Assembly (NCBI GenBank): GCA_035278025.1
Contig: DATEJK010000177.1
Coordinates: forward strand, 18,007 to 82,006
DNA length: 64,000 nt
Source of the DNA: JAICWP01 sp035278025
Lineage (GTDB): Bacteria > Acidobacteriota > Terriglobia > Terriglobales > Acidobacteriaceae
Direction of reading: 5' to 3'
Of this stretch, positions 49,624 through 59,885 are shown in pieces. The stretch's first letter is position 1, and each line of letters opens with the position of its first letter. Under the pieces are notes generated by a model that ran no database searches, was not told the origin of the DNA, and was given only the letters and a program-made list of their open reading frames with translations. The position numbers and the translations under genes are program-made.

Positions 49624-50079
49624 CCAAATAGGCGCGGGCGCCCTCGCCCGCCAACCTTTCTCTGAAACCTGCGAAACCTTGAAACTTTGAGACCTGCCTC
49701 TTCTCCGTGTCTCCGTGGCAGGTTTTGATTTTGATTCTTTGATGCGGGCGCCCTCGCCCGCCTGCCACACGCACCGTGGAAGCGCCCGGCTTCAGCCGGG
49801 CGAACAGGACGGCTTAGAAACTGGGCTTTAGCCCCCGTGGTTGGTGGCGCTACACACGGTGTCGCTGTCCCCGCCCCTAAGCTGATTTTGTCATTCTGAG
49901 GAAGTGCGAGCCGCGCTCGCGCGGTGAGCGCAACGAAGAACCTGCTTTTTCTGAGTTCGACAGGGATCGGCGCCCTCTATTCTCTTCGACCCTGTCATCC
50001 CGAGCGAGCGCAACCGAGCTTTGCGATGGAAGCGCAAGTCGAGGGACCTTCCTCAGCTGCCGCGACGCAAAAAGCTGAG
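49624..50079. other. Repeat-filled intergenic region
   Basis: No gene. In order: GCGCGGGCGCCCTCGCCCGC, TCTGAAACCTGCGAAACCTT repeats (49660-49698), a family D stretch (TCTCCGTGTCTCCGTGGCAG, 49699-49718), a second GCGGGCGCCCTCGCCCGC, the family B twin hairpin (49772-49842), then two family A copies (49889-49943 and 49993-50050). It separates two convergent genes. Confidence 0.75.
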
Positions 50080-52212
50080 CTACTGGTTCACCACCCCCAC
50101 CGCCCACGCCTGCGTCCCGTCATACACAAACGCCTGCGCTGAGCACTTGCTCGGTTGCAGCCCCACCGCCATCCCGCCCTTTACATTGCTTGGCCACGCG
50201 AAGTTATGGTTTCCCGCCCCATCCTGGCACAGCACAAAGCTCATCATCTGTCCCGCCGCCGCATTGGCCAGCGTCGAACCCGTCACATCCCCGGTCAGTG
50301 TCATCTTGAATGTGCTCGCCGTTCCCGCATCGAAGCTCGGTGTCGCCGAGTAGGCCACGCTGCTGAACCCGCCCGGCGCAAACGCGCTGGCATGTTTCCC
50401 GTCCACCAGGTCGCTGTTCAGATTCGTCACCACCCCGCTATCCGTCACTCCCGCTATTTTCGGCGTGTTCAGCTTGTACGCTCCGGAAATGGTCACATCT
50501 CCGTTGGAGAACGTTGCCGCCCCGTTGTTCGCAATCGAGAACCGGCTCACCACCGTTCCCCCCTGCCCAATGCGGAAGTTCACCGACGAGGCTGCATCGT
50601 TGCCCGCGTCAAAATACAGGCTGCCCTTGAAGGATGAGGCCGAATTGCTGAATATTTGAAAACTCGCGTCTGCCGGTGCTCCGCTCGTCCCCGCCGTAAA
50701 CGTGCCCAGCCGCAGCGCCTTTCCCGGCACCCCGATGTCCAGCGTGCTTGGGCTGGCTTTAATGGTCAGCGTTCCCGCCGCTCCCCCCGCCACCGCCACA
50801 GATGTTCCCACATACACGTTGCGGAGTTCGTGCGCGCTGTCGCCGATATCTGACAGGTTGTCATTCGGCGGCAACAACGGCCAGCTCGCCGTCGTGCTCT
50901 GGTCCGGACCGCATTGCATGGCTCCGTCCGCTCCGAACCCCGTCATCTTGTCGCTCCCGCTGCACAGCAGCGCGCTGCCGGTCCCCTTCACTGCGCCCAG
51001 CGTGCTCGCCGTCAGCGCCGGCAATGAGCTCAGGAAATCACTTGCGTGCTTGCCGTCCAGCAGGTCGGAATTCAGATTGCTCACCACAGTGCTGTCGCTG
51101 ATCCCCGTAATCTTGGGCGTGCTCACTGAAGTCCCAGCGAACACCGTACGCAGCCGGTGCGCGCCATCGCCAATATCGGAAAGGTTGTCGTTCGGCGGCA
51201 GCAGCGGCCAGCTCACCCCTCCTCCTCCTGTCTGGTCGCTTCCGCAGGTCAACCCATGACTTGTGGAGTTGTACAGCAGCTTGTCGCCGCTCCCCGAACA
51301 CCCGTTGGTCCCCGTGGTTGGCAGGGACCACCAGGAAGCCGGCCCGCTGCTGCCTCCCGTCTTGCCCAGCAGCTTGTCGCCGCTTCCTCCGGAGCTGCCC
51401 AGCCATCCCAGGTCCAGCACCGGGCTGCTCCCCGCTTGTGGCACCAGCCCCGCCGAGGGCGTCGTGCTCAGCGCCGTATTCGGCACCAGCCCCGCCGCCG
51501 TTACATCTACGTAGTGCCGCGTGCTCGCCTGCAGCGGTGCCGTGGGATCGGCGGCCAGCGTCAGCGGACCGGTCATGGCATCGCCATTTTTCCTCACGTA
51601 CGAGCCCTCTCCCACATTCACCACCGCTGCGTCCACGTATGCCTTGTTCACTACATCCGCGTTTTCCACCGGGGCAGGCACGCTGGGCGCTATCGTGAAT
51701 TGCTTGAACCCGCTGATGACTTCTGCCCCCTCCTGGTGCACCACCGCCGCGTCGTTCGCTTTCCCCGCCGCCACGCTGTCCACATACTCCCGCGTGACCA
51801 TCTGTACCGCCATCGAACTTGGCGCCAGCCGGCTGCGAATCGCCGCTATCCCCGCTGGCGAACTCGCCGGCACCACCCAGTACTCCGTGTCCGTCGTGCC
51901 ATCATCCAGTTTGAGCACCACTTTGTAGTAAGTTCCTGCCGGATTCCCTCCCGCGTTCGGCGCCAGCTCAATCCGCACTTCCCCGTTGGCTCCCAGGGCC
52001 ACGTCCATGGTTCCTGCCGCCACCGGCTTATTGTCCGCGGTGGTGAAGGCCGGCCAGGAAATCAGCAGCATGCCTCGCGCCGGGCTTCCATCCGCCCGGT
52101 ACAGCACGTCGTTGATCGTCGTCATCGCCGGCGTGCTGCCGCGCGCGCTCATGGCCGCCATCACCAGCAGCCAGCAAAAAACCCGCCCTGTGCGGCGGCG
52201 TATCTTCGCCAT
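50080..52212 (-). CDS. Large secreted protein with phage tail-fibre-like modules
   Basis: A 710-residue exported protein. A signal peptide (RVFCWLLVMAAMSARGS) follows the basic start MAKIRRRTG. N-terminal domain (about 25-140): a beta fold (NDVLYRADGSPARGMLLISW... GTYYKVVLKLDDGTTDTEYW). Then a stretch of tail-fibre-like motifs: ENADVVNKAYVDAAV, GDAMTGPLTLAADPTAPLQA, and three copies of the module VVSNLNSDLLDGKHAS or close variants, plus two copies of SWPLLPPNDNLSDIGD. The C-terminal part ends in AQAFVYDGTQAWAVGVVNQ, resembling trimeric fibre knobs. No phage genes are around. An adhesin or surface fibre role is inference. Confidence 0.8.
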   Translation of the reverse strand: MAKIRRRTGRVFCWLLVMAAMSARGSTPAMTTINDVLYRADGSPARGMLLISWPAFTTADNKPVAAGTMDVALGANGEVRIELAPNAGGNPAGTYYKVVLKLDDGTTDTEYWVVPASSPAGIAAIRSRLAPSSMAVQMVTREYVDSVAAGKANDAAVVHQEGAEVISGFKQFTIAPSVPAPVENADVVNKAYVDAAVVNVGEGSYVRKNGDAMTGPLTLAADPTAPLQASTRHYVDVTAAGLVPNTALSTTPSAGLVPQAGSSPVLDLGWLGSSGGSGDKLLGKTGGSSGPASWWSLPTTGTNGCSGSGDKLLYNSTSHGLTCGSDQTGGGGVSWPLLPPNDNLSDIGDGAHRLRTVFAGTSVSTPKITGISDSTVVSNLNSDLLDGKHASDFLSSLPALTASTLGAVKGTGSALLCSGSDKMTGFGADGAMQCGPDQSTTASWPLLPPNDNLSDIGDSAHELRNVYVGTSVAVAGGAAGTLTIKASPSTLDIGVPGKALRLGTFTAGTSGAPADASFQIFSNSASSFKGSLYFDAGNDAASSVNFRIGQGGTVVSRFSIANNGAATFSNGDVTISGAYKLNTPKIAGVTDSGVVTNLNSDLVDGKHASAFAPGGFSSVAYSATPSFDAGTASTFKMTLTGDVTGSTLANAAAGQMMSFVLCQDGAGNHNFAWPSNVKGGMAVGLQPSKCSAQAFVYDGTQAWAVGVVNQ

Positions 52213-52556
52213 ACTCTTCTCGCTCCCCTGCCAATCCCGCGGGTCCATGTCTCCCTGCCGGCTTCCCACGCGGGGGGCCCCCGCCCGCACTGCCGGCAAA
52301 ACAAAAAGGGGACACGCTCTCTCGGCGTATCCCCCGGCTTCTGCTCTCTATTTTCAGGATAGCAAATCCACTACCTATTCCGTGACTTCCGCCTCCTCGC
52401 CTTTGTCCTGTCTTAGGAACAACTTGCGCCCGATTTCATAGGCCGCTCCTCTTGACAGCCTTGGCCTTCCACTCCTCCGAAATCAATCCTGCACTCTCCC
52501 AAATCTTCCTCTGTCTCCTTCGTGTCCTCTGTGATGAAAGCTTTTGGGACGCATCG
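52213..52556. other. Intergenic region with family D motif
   Basis: No supportable gene. It includes the leader of the tail-fibre-like gene and CTCTGTCTCCTTCGTGTCCT (about 52510), a family D copy, next to the fn3 gene stop. Confidence 0.45.
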
Positions 52557-53927
52557 CTAAGGCGCCGGAGAGGCCGGAACCGCGCCCGCCGGAATGCTCA
52601 GGGCCTGGTCCAGGCGCAGCTTCATCCCCGACTGAGCCGGAATTTCTACGTCCTTGCCCTGCGTAGCCAGCACATAGCCGCCCCCGGCGATGGCCCCAAT
52701 CGCCAATCCCTTCAAGGCGCTGCCAAAAATCAAACCCGCTACCGTGCCCAGACCGGCGCCGATTCCCACATCTTTGGCCACAGTTTTGCCCCCGGTGCTG
52801 GAGGTGACTTCGCCCTCGCTGCCCGCCTTCTTGTCGTGCACCGAGAGCAGCGTGGCTTCCAGCGGGAAAGAGCGGTGGCTGGGCAGAGTCATGTCCTTAA
52901 AGCGAAACGCCAGCCGTCCTTTGCCGCGCACCATGGGCAGGGTCTTGCCCTGCTCGGATTCGGTGACTTCCCCGTTGATGACGGTGCCGGCGGGAATGGC
53001 AACCGCCCCATTGGCGGCGTGCACCGGCTGCGCCACCACGGCGGTGAAGGTGTCGCCGGTCTTGGCGCTCTTGCTGGAGAGAGCGTCCTGCAGGGTAGCG
53101 TCTATTTCCGTACCCGCGGGCACGGTCAGCTGCGCAGCCGCCGGCTGGGCCGCCGGATTGGTAGCACGGGCGGCTGGACGGTTCTGCAGCTGAGGAGCGG
53201 CGGAGGCGAGCGCCTGTGGGGACTGGTCGAAAACCGGCTGCGCTCCCGCTGCCACCGTCTGAAAGCGGGCTTCCTGGTTGCGCGTCTCCTGCCCCGTATC
53301 CACCTGGAAAAAATAAGTGCTGCCGGCCTGCAGGCCGGAAAGATGCACCCGGTGATAGGTATTGGCCCCCGGCTCCTCCGCGGTTTGCGAGAGCGCTCCC
53401 TGGCTGGTCCCGTAATAGACCTTGCTGGGCGAAGCAGTGCTGGTGGACCAGGTAATGACCGCGGAAGTGTCGCCGGCATACTGGATGCTCGGCCCCTTGG
53501 TAATCGCCGCCGCCACCGGCTGGTTGAGCCGCGCCGGCTGCAGATCGCGCTCGGCGTTGGCTCCGATGGCTACGGTTTGAAAGCTGTTGCTGGCCAGGGT
53601 GGAGTTTGTTCCGTTATCAATGCGGAAATAATACGTGGTGGAAGCCTGCAGGTTCTGCAGATCCAGCCGATGGAACGTCCGGCTGTTGCGGTTCTCCGAG
53701 ACCTGGTTCAGGTTCTTTTCGCTGGTGCCATAGTAAACCCGCGACTCCGTAGGTACGTCGGTGGTCCAGGTGACCACCGCAAACTGATCGTCGGCATACT
53801 CGATGGTGGGCCCCTGGGTGATGCGCGCCACCGCCGTATTGGAGGACTGGGCAGGGGGAACTATGGCGCCCGCCAGCGCCACCCACCCCACCACCACCAC
53901 GGCCGCCGCAGTCAAAGCTCTCCTCAT
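52557..53927 (-). CDS. Secreted protein with two fn3 domains and a glycine-zipper tail
   Basis: A 456-residue protein: signal peptide (MRRALTAAAVVVVGWVALAG), two fn3 domains of the purple-acid-phosphatase N-terminal type (about 35-125 and 140-230, each with ITQGP/ITKGP..QYA.D..AVITW...YYGTS and HR..L..L...TTYYF), then a beta domain (about 265-390, IDATLQDALSSKSAKTGDTF... ALPMVRGKGRLAFRFKDMTL), and a hydrophobic Gly/Ala stretch (IGAGLGTVAGLIFGSALKGL). The middle and tail resemble a TrbI/VirB10-like beta barrel with glycine zipper, though this is only by eye. GAGG-TTTTT-ATG defines the start. It is a paralogue of the gene at 19142 in the fn3 part. Confidence 0.8.
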   Translation of the reverse strand: MRRALTAAAVVVVGWVALAGAIVPPAQSSNTAVARITQGPTIEYADDQFAVVTWTTDVPTESRVYYGTSEKNLNQVSENRNSRTFHRLDLQNLQASTTYYFRIDNGTNSTLASNSFQTVAIGANAERDLQPARLNQPVAAAITKGPSIQYAGDTSAVITWSTSTASPSKVYYGTSQGALSQTAEEPGANTYHRVHLSGLQAGSTYFFQVDTGQETRNQEARFQTVAAGAQPVFDQSPQALASAAPQLQNRPAARATNPAAQPAAAQLTVPAGTEIDATLQDALSSKSAKTGDTFTAVVAQPVHAANGAVAIPAGTVINGEVTESEQGKTLPMVRGKGRLAFRFKDMTLPSHRSFPLEATLLSVHDKKAGSEGEVTSSTGGKTVAKDVGIGAGLGTVAGLIFGSALKGLAIGAIAGGGYVLATQGKDVEIPAQSGMKLRLDQALSIPAGAVPASPAP

Positions 53928-54113
53928 AAAAACCTCGCCACTTGAAGAAGGGATCTCGCTCATTTTAGATGCAGAGTTGCCGCCTGGGGAAATTCAAATC
54001 TGCCAACCTGGTTCACAAAACCCTGGCAGCCTTTCCCCAGCTGGCGCATCATTGCTCCGCATAGGGCGTCAGCGGCATCATAAGCAACGTAGGCGCGGCA
54101 AGGGGAGGCGGAC

Positions 54114-55274
54114 GTGCGAGCGCAAATCAAGCTGGCGCGGGTGTTCGGAGTGGAACTGGGCCTGCACTACAGCTGGCTCATCATCGCAGTGCTGATTGCC
54201 TTTTCCGCCGCCGACTACTTCCACGGCATCCACCCGGAATGGAGCACCGCGGTAGTTTGGGGAATTTCCATTATTGCCGGCGTGTTGTTCTTCGTTTTCC
54301 TGTTTGCCCATGAGCTCTCGCACGCTCTGGTAGCCAAGGCGCGGGGATTGCCCATTCACAAAATCACCCTTTTCGCCCTGGGCGGCATGGCGCAGATCGA
54401 AAAGGAGCCGACGCGCGCCAGCACGGAATTCTGGATGGGCATCGTGGGGCCGCTTACCAGCTTTGTCATCGGCTGCGCGCTTTTCGGGCTGGCCATACTT
54501 GCGGGATGGAGTTGGGCCTCCAAACCGGCGACCCCGGGCCAGGCCATCCTGGTGTCGCTGGGCTACGTCAACGTCCTGCTGGGCGCGTTCAATATGATTC
54601 CCGGCTTCCCCCTCGATGGCGGCCGCGTGCTGCGCGCCATCATCTGGGGAATCACCAAAAGCGCCGACCGCTCCACCCGCATCGCGGCCCGCATCGGGCA
54701 GGTGGTGGGAATTGGATTCATCCTGTACGGAATCTTGCAGTTCTTTGGCGGGGCCGGATTCAGCGGCCTGTGGCTGGCCTTTATCGGCTGGTTCCTGATG
54801 AACGCGGCCGGCGCCAGCTACATGCAGATTATGGCCACCCAGGCTTTCCAGGGCGTGCGGGTGGGCCAGCTGATGTCAAGCGATTGTCCCACCGTGGAAG
54901 GACACATTTCTCTGCAGGACTTTGTGGACCATTTTCTGCTGCGCACCGGACGGCGCTGCTTCATCGTGGCGGACAATGGACGTCCGCTAGGGTTGATTAC
55001 GCCCGCGGAAGTGCGGGAGGTGCCGCGGGACGATTGGAGCGTCACCAGCGTGCAGGCGGCTATGAAGCCGCTGGAGAAGATTCACTCCGTCACCCCCGAC
55101 ACCCCGGTGATGAGTGCCCTGGAGATGATGGGTCGGGAGGACGTCAACCAGCTCCCGGTGATGTCAGAAGGACGCATGGCGGGGATCCTGAGCCGCGCGC
55201 ACGTGCTGGAGCTGCTTCGTTCCAAGTCGGAACTGGGAGAAAACCGGGTGCGCAACGGCGAGCGCCCCCGCTGA
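54114..55274 (+). CDS. Site-2-protease-type M50 metallopeptidase with CBS pair
   Basis: A 386-residue intramembrane protease. Several membrane helices surround the HExxH motif (FLFAHELSHALVAKARG, His66-Glu67-His70) and the second metal motif in NMIPGFPLDGGRVLRAIIWG. Two CBS domains occupy about 245-375 (GQLMSSDCPTVEGHISLQDF and HSVTPDTPVMSALEMMGRED), as in the SpoIVFB/Rv0359-like subgroup where CBS binds nucleotides and gates activity. The start is a GTG at 54114, with AGGGGAGG before it. The target substrate is not known. Confidence 0.93.
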   Translation: MRAQIKLARVFGVELGLHYSWLIIAVLIAFSAADYFHGIHPEWSTAVVWGISIIAGVLFFVFLFAHELSHALVAKARGLPIHKITLFALGGMAQIEKEPTRASTEFWMGIVGPLTSFVIGCALFGLAILAGWSWASKPATPGQAILVSLGYVNVLLGAFNMIPGFPLDGGRVLRAIIWGITKSADRSTRIAARIGQVVGIGFILYGILQFFGGAGFSGLWLAFIGWFLMNAAGASYMQIMATQAFQGVRVGQLMSSDCPTVEGHISLQDFVDHFLLRTGRRCFIVADNGRPLGLITPAEVREVPRDDWSVTSVQAAMKPLEKIHSVTPDTPVMSALEMMGREDVNQLPVMSEGRMAGILSRAHVLELLRSKSELGENRVRNGERPR

Positions 55275-55321
55275 GTTGGCGTTCAGCAGGGGCGCGGGCC
55301 GCCGGAGGAGAAAAAGCGGCG

Positions 55322-56131
55322 CTACTTGGGGGAAGTTGAGGGCGCAACCACCGGGGCCGAGTTTTCCACCACCGCCGGGGCGGGCTGCTCGGTAGCCGGC
55401 ACTACCTTCACCGTCTGCAGAATGGAATCCAGCCGGTTCATGACCAGTTCGGGATCCAGTTCCCTGGCCATGCCATCTTTGTTCTCCGTCTTCACACCCA
55501 TTTCCACTTCGTAGCAGGTTCCATTCTCGAAAGCCACGTAGTTGCGAATGGTCGCGGTCTGGCCGTGGCCGGAGCTGGAACTTTCAATCCAGTGGAAGTC
55601 CTGTCCCTGAATGGAAACGGTGTCCAGCTTGGCGTCCTTGGCCGAGCTTAGCGTCTGCTGGCACTCCTGCTCGTTCAGGTTTTCATTCAGGCTGAGGGTG
55701 AAGTATCCGCTCTCGAAATCGGTGTCAGGATAAAAACCCTGCGGGATTTCCACCCGCGCCAGAGTGAACTGCCCGTCGTGGCCGTCGGACTTCGGCTTGA
55801 GCGCGGCATCGCCGTTGGCCACCGCGCGCGCGTTCAGGAAAGCGTACTGCCAGGGATAGTGGAACCCGACTCCGTAATCCCGGCTGCGGAAACTGCCGCC
55901 CTTAACCAGGTCAACCCTTTTCGGCTTTACCGATTCGTGCTCCGGCTGCGAAGCCACCGGCACCACGGTGGAAAGCGCCACCGGCTTCAGGGTTGCGTTT
56001 TGGGAAACGGGTGAGCTTACCGCCTGCGGCTTGCTGGAGCAGGCGAGCGTCGCCACCAGGGCGGCGAGCGTGCCGAGCACAATCACCGCCCGGCGGTTGC
56101 GAACTGACAATGCGTTGCTTGCTGGCTTCAT
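55322..56131 (-). CDS. Lipoprotein of unknown function
   Basis: A 269-residue lipoprotein: start ATG at 56131 with GGAGG, signal sequence AVIVLGTLAALVATLACSS with the lipobox LVATLAC, then a Ser/Pro/Val-rich linker and a domain (about 80-240) with FRSRDYGVGFHYPWQYAFLN, GYFTLSLNENLNEQECQQTL and GTCYEVEMGVKTENKDGMAR. Two Cys residues may form a disulfide. A Pro/Ala-rich tail ends the protein. Family not recognised. The upstream frame to 56287 is not part of the gene. Confidence 0.78.
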   Translation of the reverse strand: MKPASNALSVRNRRAVIVLGTLAALVATLACSSKPQAVSSPVSQNATLKPVALSTVVPVASQPEHESVKPKRVDLVKGGSFRSRDYGVGFHYPWQYAFLNARAVANGDAALKPKSDGHDGQFTLARVEIPQGFYPDTDFESGYFTLSLNENLNEQECQQTLSSAKDAKLDTVSIQGQDFHWIESSSSGHGQTATIRNYVAFENGTCYEVEMGVKTENKDGMARELDPELVMNRLDSILQTVKVVPATEQPAPAVVENSAPVVAPSTSPK

Positions 56132-56301
56132 ATTCGGTCCCTCCTTGGGTCCACTGAGCACATGGCAAAGCAGCGGCCAAAGAGAGGACGTTGAAGCCAC
56201 AGGGTTTAGAGAAAAGGGTCGGTCAGCGGGCGTGGTGCCGCGGATACAGCGTGGGCGGGGGCACACGCCAGAGGCAGCGCTCGGCAACTGCCCATCCGCG
56301 G

Positions 56302-57507
56302 CTACTCCGCCACCAGCTTCATCAGGCTGCCGTTGCTGATTTCGACGACATATAGTTCCCCGGCCTGGTCCCGCCCCAGAGCGCTGATTTCCGTGCCCGG
56401 CGAAAGCAGCAGGGCGCGAGTCCAGGTGCCGGGCGGATCCTCGGTGAGGGTAAAGACCTTGCCGGTGAGATCGGCGAAGACATACTTCCCCTGCAGTTGG
56501 GCAATGGCTCCCCGGTAGAGATAGCCGCCAATGACGGCTTCGCCCACGCTGTGGTCGTATTCGGCAATGGGCAGGGTGAGCCCGCTTTGGTCGCAGCCGC
56601 TGGCAGGATTAAAGCAGTGCAGTCCCTCCATGATGTTCCAGCCGTAATTGGCGCCTTTATGCCCCAGGTCCACCTCCTCGTAACGGTCCTGGCCCACGTC
56701 CGCGATGAACATGCGTCCGCTGGGACGGTCAAAAGAAAAGCGCCAGGGGTTGCGCAAACCATAAGCCCATATCTCGGGCCGGCCGCCCCCGCCGGCGAAA
56801 GGATTGTCGGGCGGAATAGCATAGGCCAGGCCTGCGCCGTGCGGGGAATCCACGTCAATGCGCAGCATCTTACCCAGCAGGGTTTGCAGGTTCTGACCAT
56901 TTCCGAAAGGATCGCCGCCGCTTCCACCGTCGCCCAGGCCGAAATAGAGATAGCCGTCCGCACCGAAAACCAGCTGTCCGGCTTTGTGATTCGAGAACGG
57001 CTGGTCCACCACCAGCAACTGGCGCTCGCTGCCGGCATCGGCGCGGTTGGCATCGGCGGAAGCCCGGAATTCAGCGATAACGGTTTGCAGTTGGCCGCTG
57101 TCCAGCTGGCGAACGTAGTTCACAAAGAAGCGCGGGTCCTGCGCGTAATGGGGATGAAACGCCAGGCCCAGCAGCCCGCTTTCTCCCTCCATGTGGACCT
57201 TGGCCGTGATATCGAGAAAAGCGCCCGGCAGCAGGGCGCCATTTTGCACCATGCGCACCGTGCCTCCCTGCTCAACCACAAACAGGCGGCCGGTGTTGTC
57301 GTCCGGCTGCTGCAGGTCGAGAGGAGCATTAAGTCCCGCGGCAATCCGGGTCAGGTGGATATTGGAGAGCCCGGGGGTTGGAGAGCCGGCCATTCCGTTC
57401 GAATCCCCGCAACCGCTCAGGAACATCAGCAGCAGGGCGACCGCCACCGCGCCGGTGACAAAAAAGTATTGGACACGTTCCGAACGAGTGATGGTGAGTG
57501 CAGACAT
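56302..57507 (-). CDS. PQQ-dependent sugar dehydrogenase-type lipoprotein (GSDH family)
   Basis: A 401-residue six-bladed beta-propeller of the soluble glucose/sorbosone dehydrogenase family. It is a lipoprotein: an N-terminal hydrophobic segment and the lipobox LFLSGC (Cys33). Family motifs are VVEQGGTVRMVQNGALLPGA, GESGLLGLAFHPHYAQ with the catalytic-type His, LVFGADGYLYFGLGDGGSGG, EIWAYGLRNPWRFSFDRPSG and DVGQDRYEEVDLGHKGANYG. In the family PQQ is bound by Arg and Lys side chains of the central channel and calcium by the GDGG loop. It oxidises aldose sugars and feeds the respiratory chain; the exact sugar is unclear. The pqqABCDE operon is 15 kb away. Confidence 0.88.
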   Translation of the reverse strand: MSALTITRSERVQYFFVTGAVAVALLLMFLSGCGDSNGMAGSPTPGLSNIHLTRIAAGLNAPLDLQQPDDNTGRLFVVEQGGTVRMVQNGALLPGAFLDITAKVHMEGESGLLGLAFHPHYAQDPRFFVNYVRQLDSGQLQTVIAEFRASADANRADAGSERQLLVVDQPFSNHKAGQLVFGADGYLYFGLGDGGSGGDPFGNGQNLQTLLGKMLRIDVDSPHGAGLAYAIPPDNPFAGGGGRPEIWAYGLRNPWRFSFDRPSGRMFIADVGQDRYEEVDLGHKGANYGWNIMEGLHCFNPASGCDQSGLTLPIAEYDHSVGEAVIGGYLYRGAIAQLQGKYVFADLTGKVFTLTEDPPGTWTRALLLSPGTEISALGRDQAGELYVVEISNGSLMKLVAE

Positions 57508-57634
57508 GCTAAAGCCCCGGAAGATTGGAAGGATGAGGGCAGTGCGCCCACTGTTCTGATGCCAACCCGGGGCTTGAGGATGAGCCGAAAGTGAGCGAAA
57601 CGCAGGGCTTCACAGCTATGCTTTTGCTGCGCCT

Positions 57635-58561
57635 TTAAATCTCCTGCGCCTCCGCATCAGCCGGGCTGCCATCCAGCGCCCGCTTCACCCGCACCACGGT
57701 GATCTTGGAGAAGCCTTCTTCGAACTTGGGCGGCTTCAGCTTGCCGGCCATGCGCTGCATCACCTCTTCCGGCACCACCCGATTGCGGCGCGCGTTGCGT
57801 TCCATGCACACTTCCGTGGGCACGTCGAAAAACACCGCCTGCACTTCGTAGCCGAAATCGTGCGCCATCTTGATCCAGCCGCGGCGGTCGTGGGGCGAGA
57901 GGTTGGTCGCATCCACATAATTCAAGCCCATGCGAGCCACCAGGCGGGCGCGCAGCAGCGAGCGCAGGGTGGAGAACACCAGGTCCTGGAAGCGCTGTTC
58001 GGTCACATCGTCAAACAGCATGGAGCGGATCACATCGCTGGAGAGGGGCACCGCGCCCCGGCGCTTGAACCAGGTGCTCTTGCCGGACCCGGGCAGGCCG
58101 ATGGCCAGCACCACCACGCCCTTCGGTTTTCGCGCTTGAGCGGCGCGATGCCCGCGCGCGACAGCAGGCGTTTCCGCTTCGGCAGCCGGAGGGGAAGGCT
58201 CGACCGCGGCAGGCGGGGCTTCGCCCGCCTCCGGGTACGCGGGCTGCAAAGGGCTGGCGGAAGTGGCGGGTGCAGGGCTTCGGCCGCCCCGGCCGCGGCG
58301 TCCTCTGCGGCGCCGTCTTTTGGCGGCAGGGCGTTGTCCGTCGCCGGTCTTAGGCACGCCTTCGGGCGCGGGCGCAGCTTCGGAAGCGGCCGCGGGCGCT
58401 TCCGCTTCCACCGCCGCCTTCTCCTCTGCTTCCGCCGCGCGCGGCGGCAACTGATCAGTTATGAAGTTGGGCTGCAAGGGTGGCGGATTTTGCTCCTGCC
58501 CCGCACTGCTGCCCGCGCCTTTCCGGCGGCGACGCATGCGCTCACGTATCCACTTGCCCAT
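57635..58561 (-). CDS. P-loop polynucleotide-kinase-like protein with basic disordered N-terminus
   Basis: A 308-residue protein. Residues 1-145 are low-complexity (Pro/Ala/Glu-rich, with a KRRRRRGRRGRGGR stretch) as in RNA-binding or RNase E-like arms. Residues 146-300 hold an AAA_33 / T4 polynucleotide-kinase type P-loop domain (VVLAIGLPGSGKSTWFKR, LSSDVIRSMLFDD, NYVDATNLSPHDRRGWIKMA, EVCMERNARRNRVVP, with a lid Arg pair). The domain phosphorylates nucleic-acid ends or small hydroxyl substrates. The start has a ribosome binding site unusually close (GGGAG-ATG). Confidence 0.83.
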   Translation of the reverse strand: MGKWIRERMRRRRKGAGSSAGQEQNPPPLQPNFITDQLPPRAAEAEEKAAVEAEAPAAASEAAPAPEGVPKTGDGQRPAAKRRRRRGRRGRGGRSPAPATSASPLQPAYPEAGEAPPAAVEPSPPAAEAETPAVARGHRAAQARKPKGVVVLAIGLPGSGKSTWFKRRGAVPLSSDVIRSMLFDDVTEQRFQDLVFSTLRSLLRARLVARMGLNYVDATNLSPHDRRGWIKMAHDFGYEVQAVFFDVPTEVCMERNARRNRVVPEEVMQRMAGKLKPPKFEEGFSKITVVRVKRALDGSPADAEAQEI

Positions 58562-58863
58562 CTCCCGCCTTGTAACACATCCCTCGCTTTATCGGCAATG
58601 TATTGTGCTCCTGTCGTGCTTAGTGATACACGCCCATCGCGGGCAATGTCCGGCCTTGGGCTTGCCGAAGAACGCGCCACTATAGTCCGGTGTATCGCCG
58701 GAAAGCAGGTCCTTCGCCGCGCCCAGCTAACAATTGTAAGAACGTCCTTCCGTGTCTCGCTGGCGGTTTCCGCATTTGCTCCTCCGCCGATGCGGGTGTT
58801 ACGCTTTTTGGTTGGGCTATCGGCCCGCAACATTCCTTTATTTCGCGCTCATACGGAGGCAAC

Positions 58864-59874
<1,011 letters not shown>

Positions 59875-59885
59875 GCGATTGGAAA

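Noticed and set aside
50080..52212. Prophage remnant
   Set aside because: Only fibre-like motifs are present; the gene has a signal peptide and no capsid, portal, terminase, lysis or integrase gene is near.
58690..58863. N-terminal extension of the gap protein
   Set aside because: The GGAGG ribosome binding site and the conserved MAIKVGINGFGRIG start fix the ATG at 58864.
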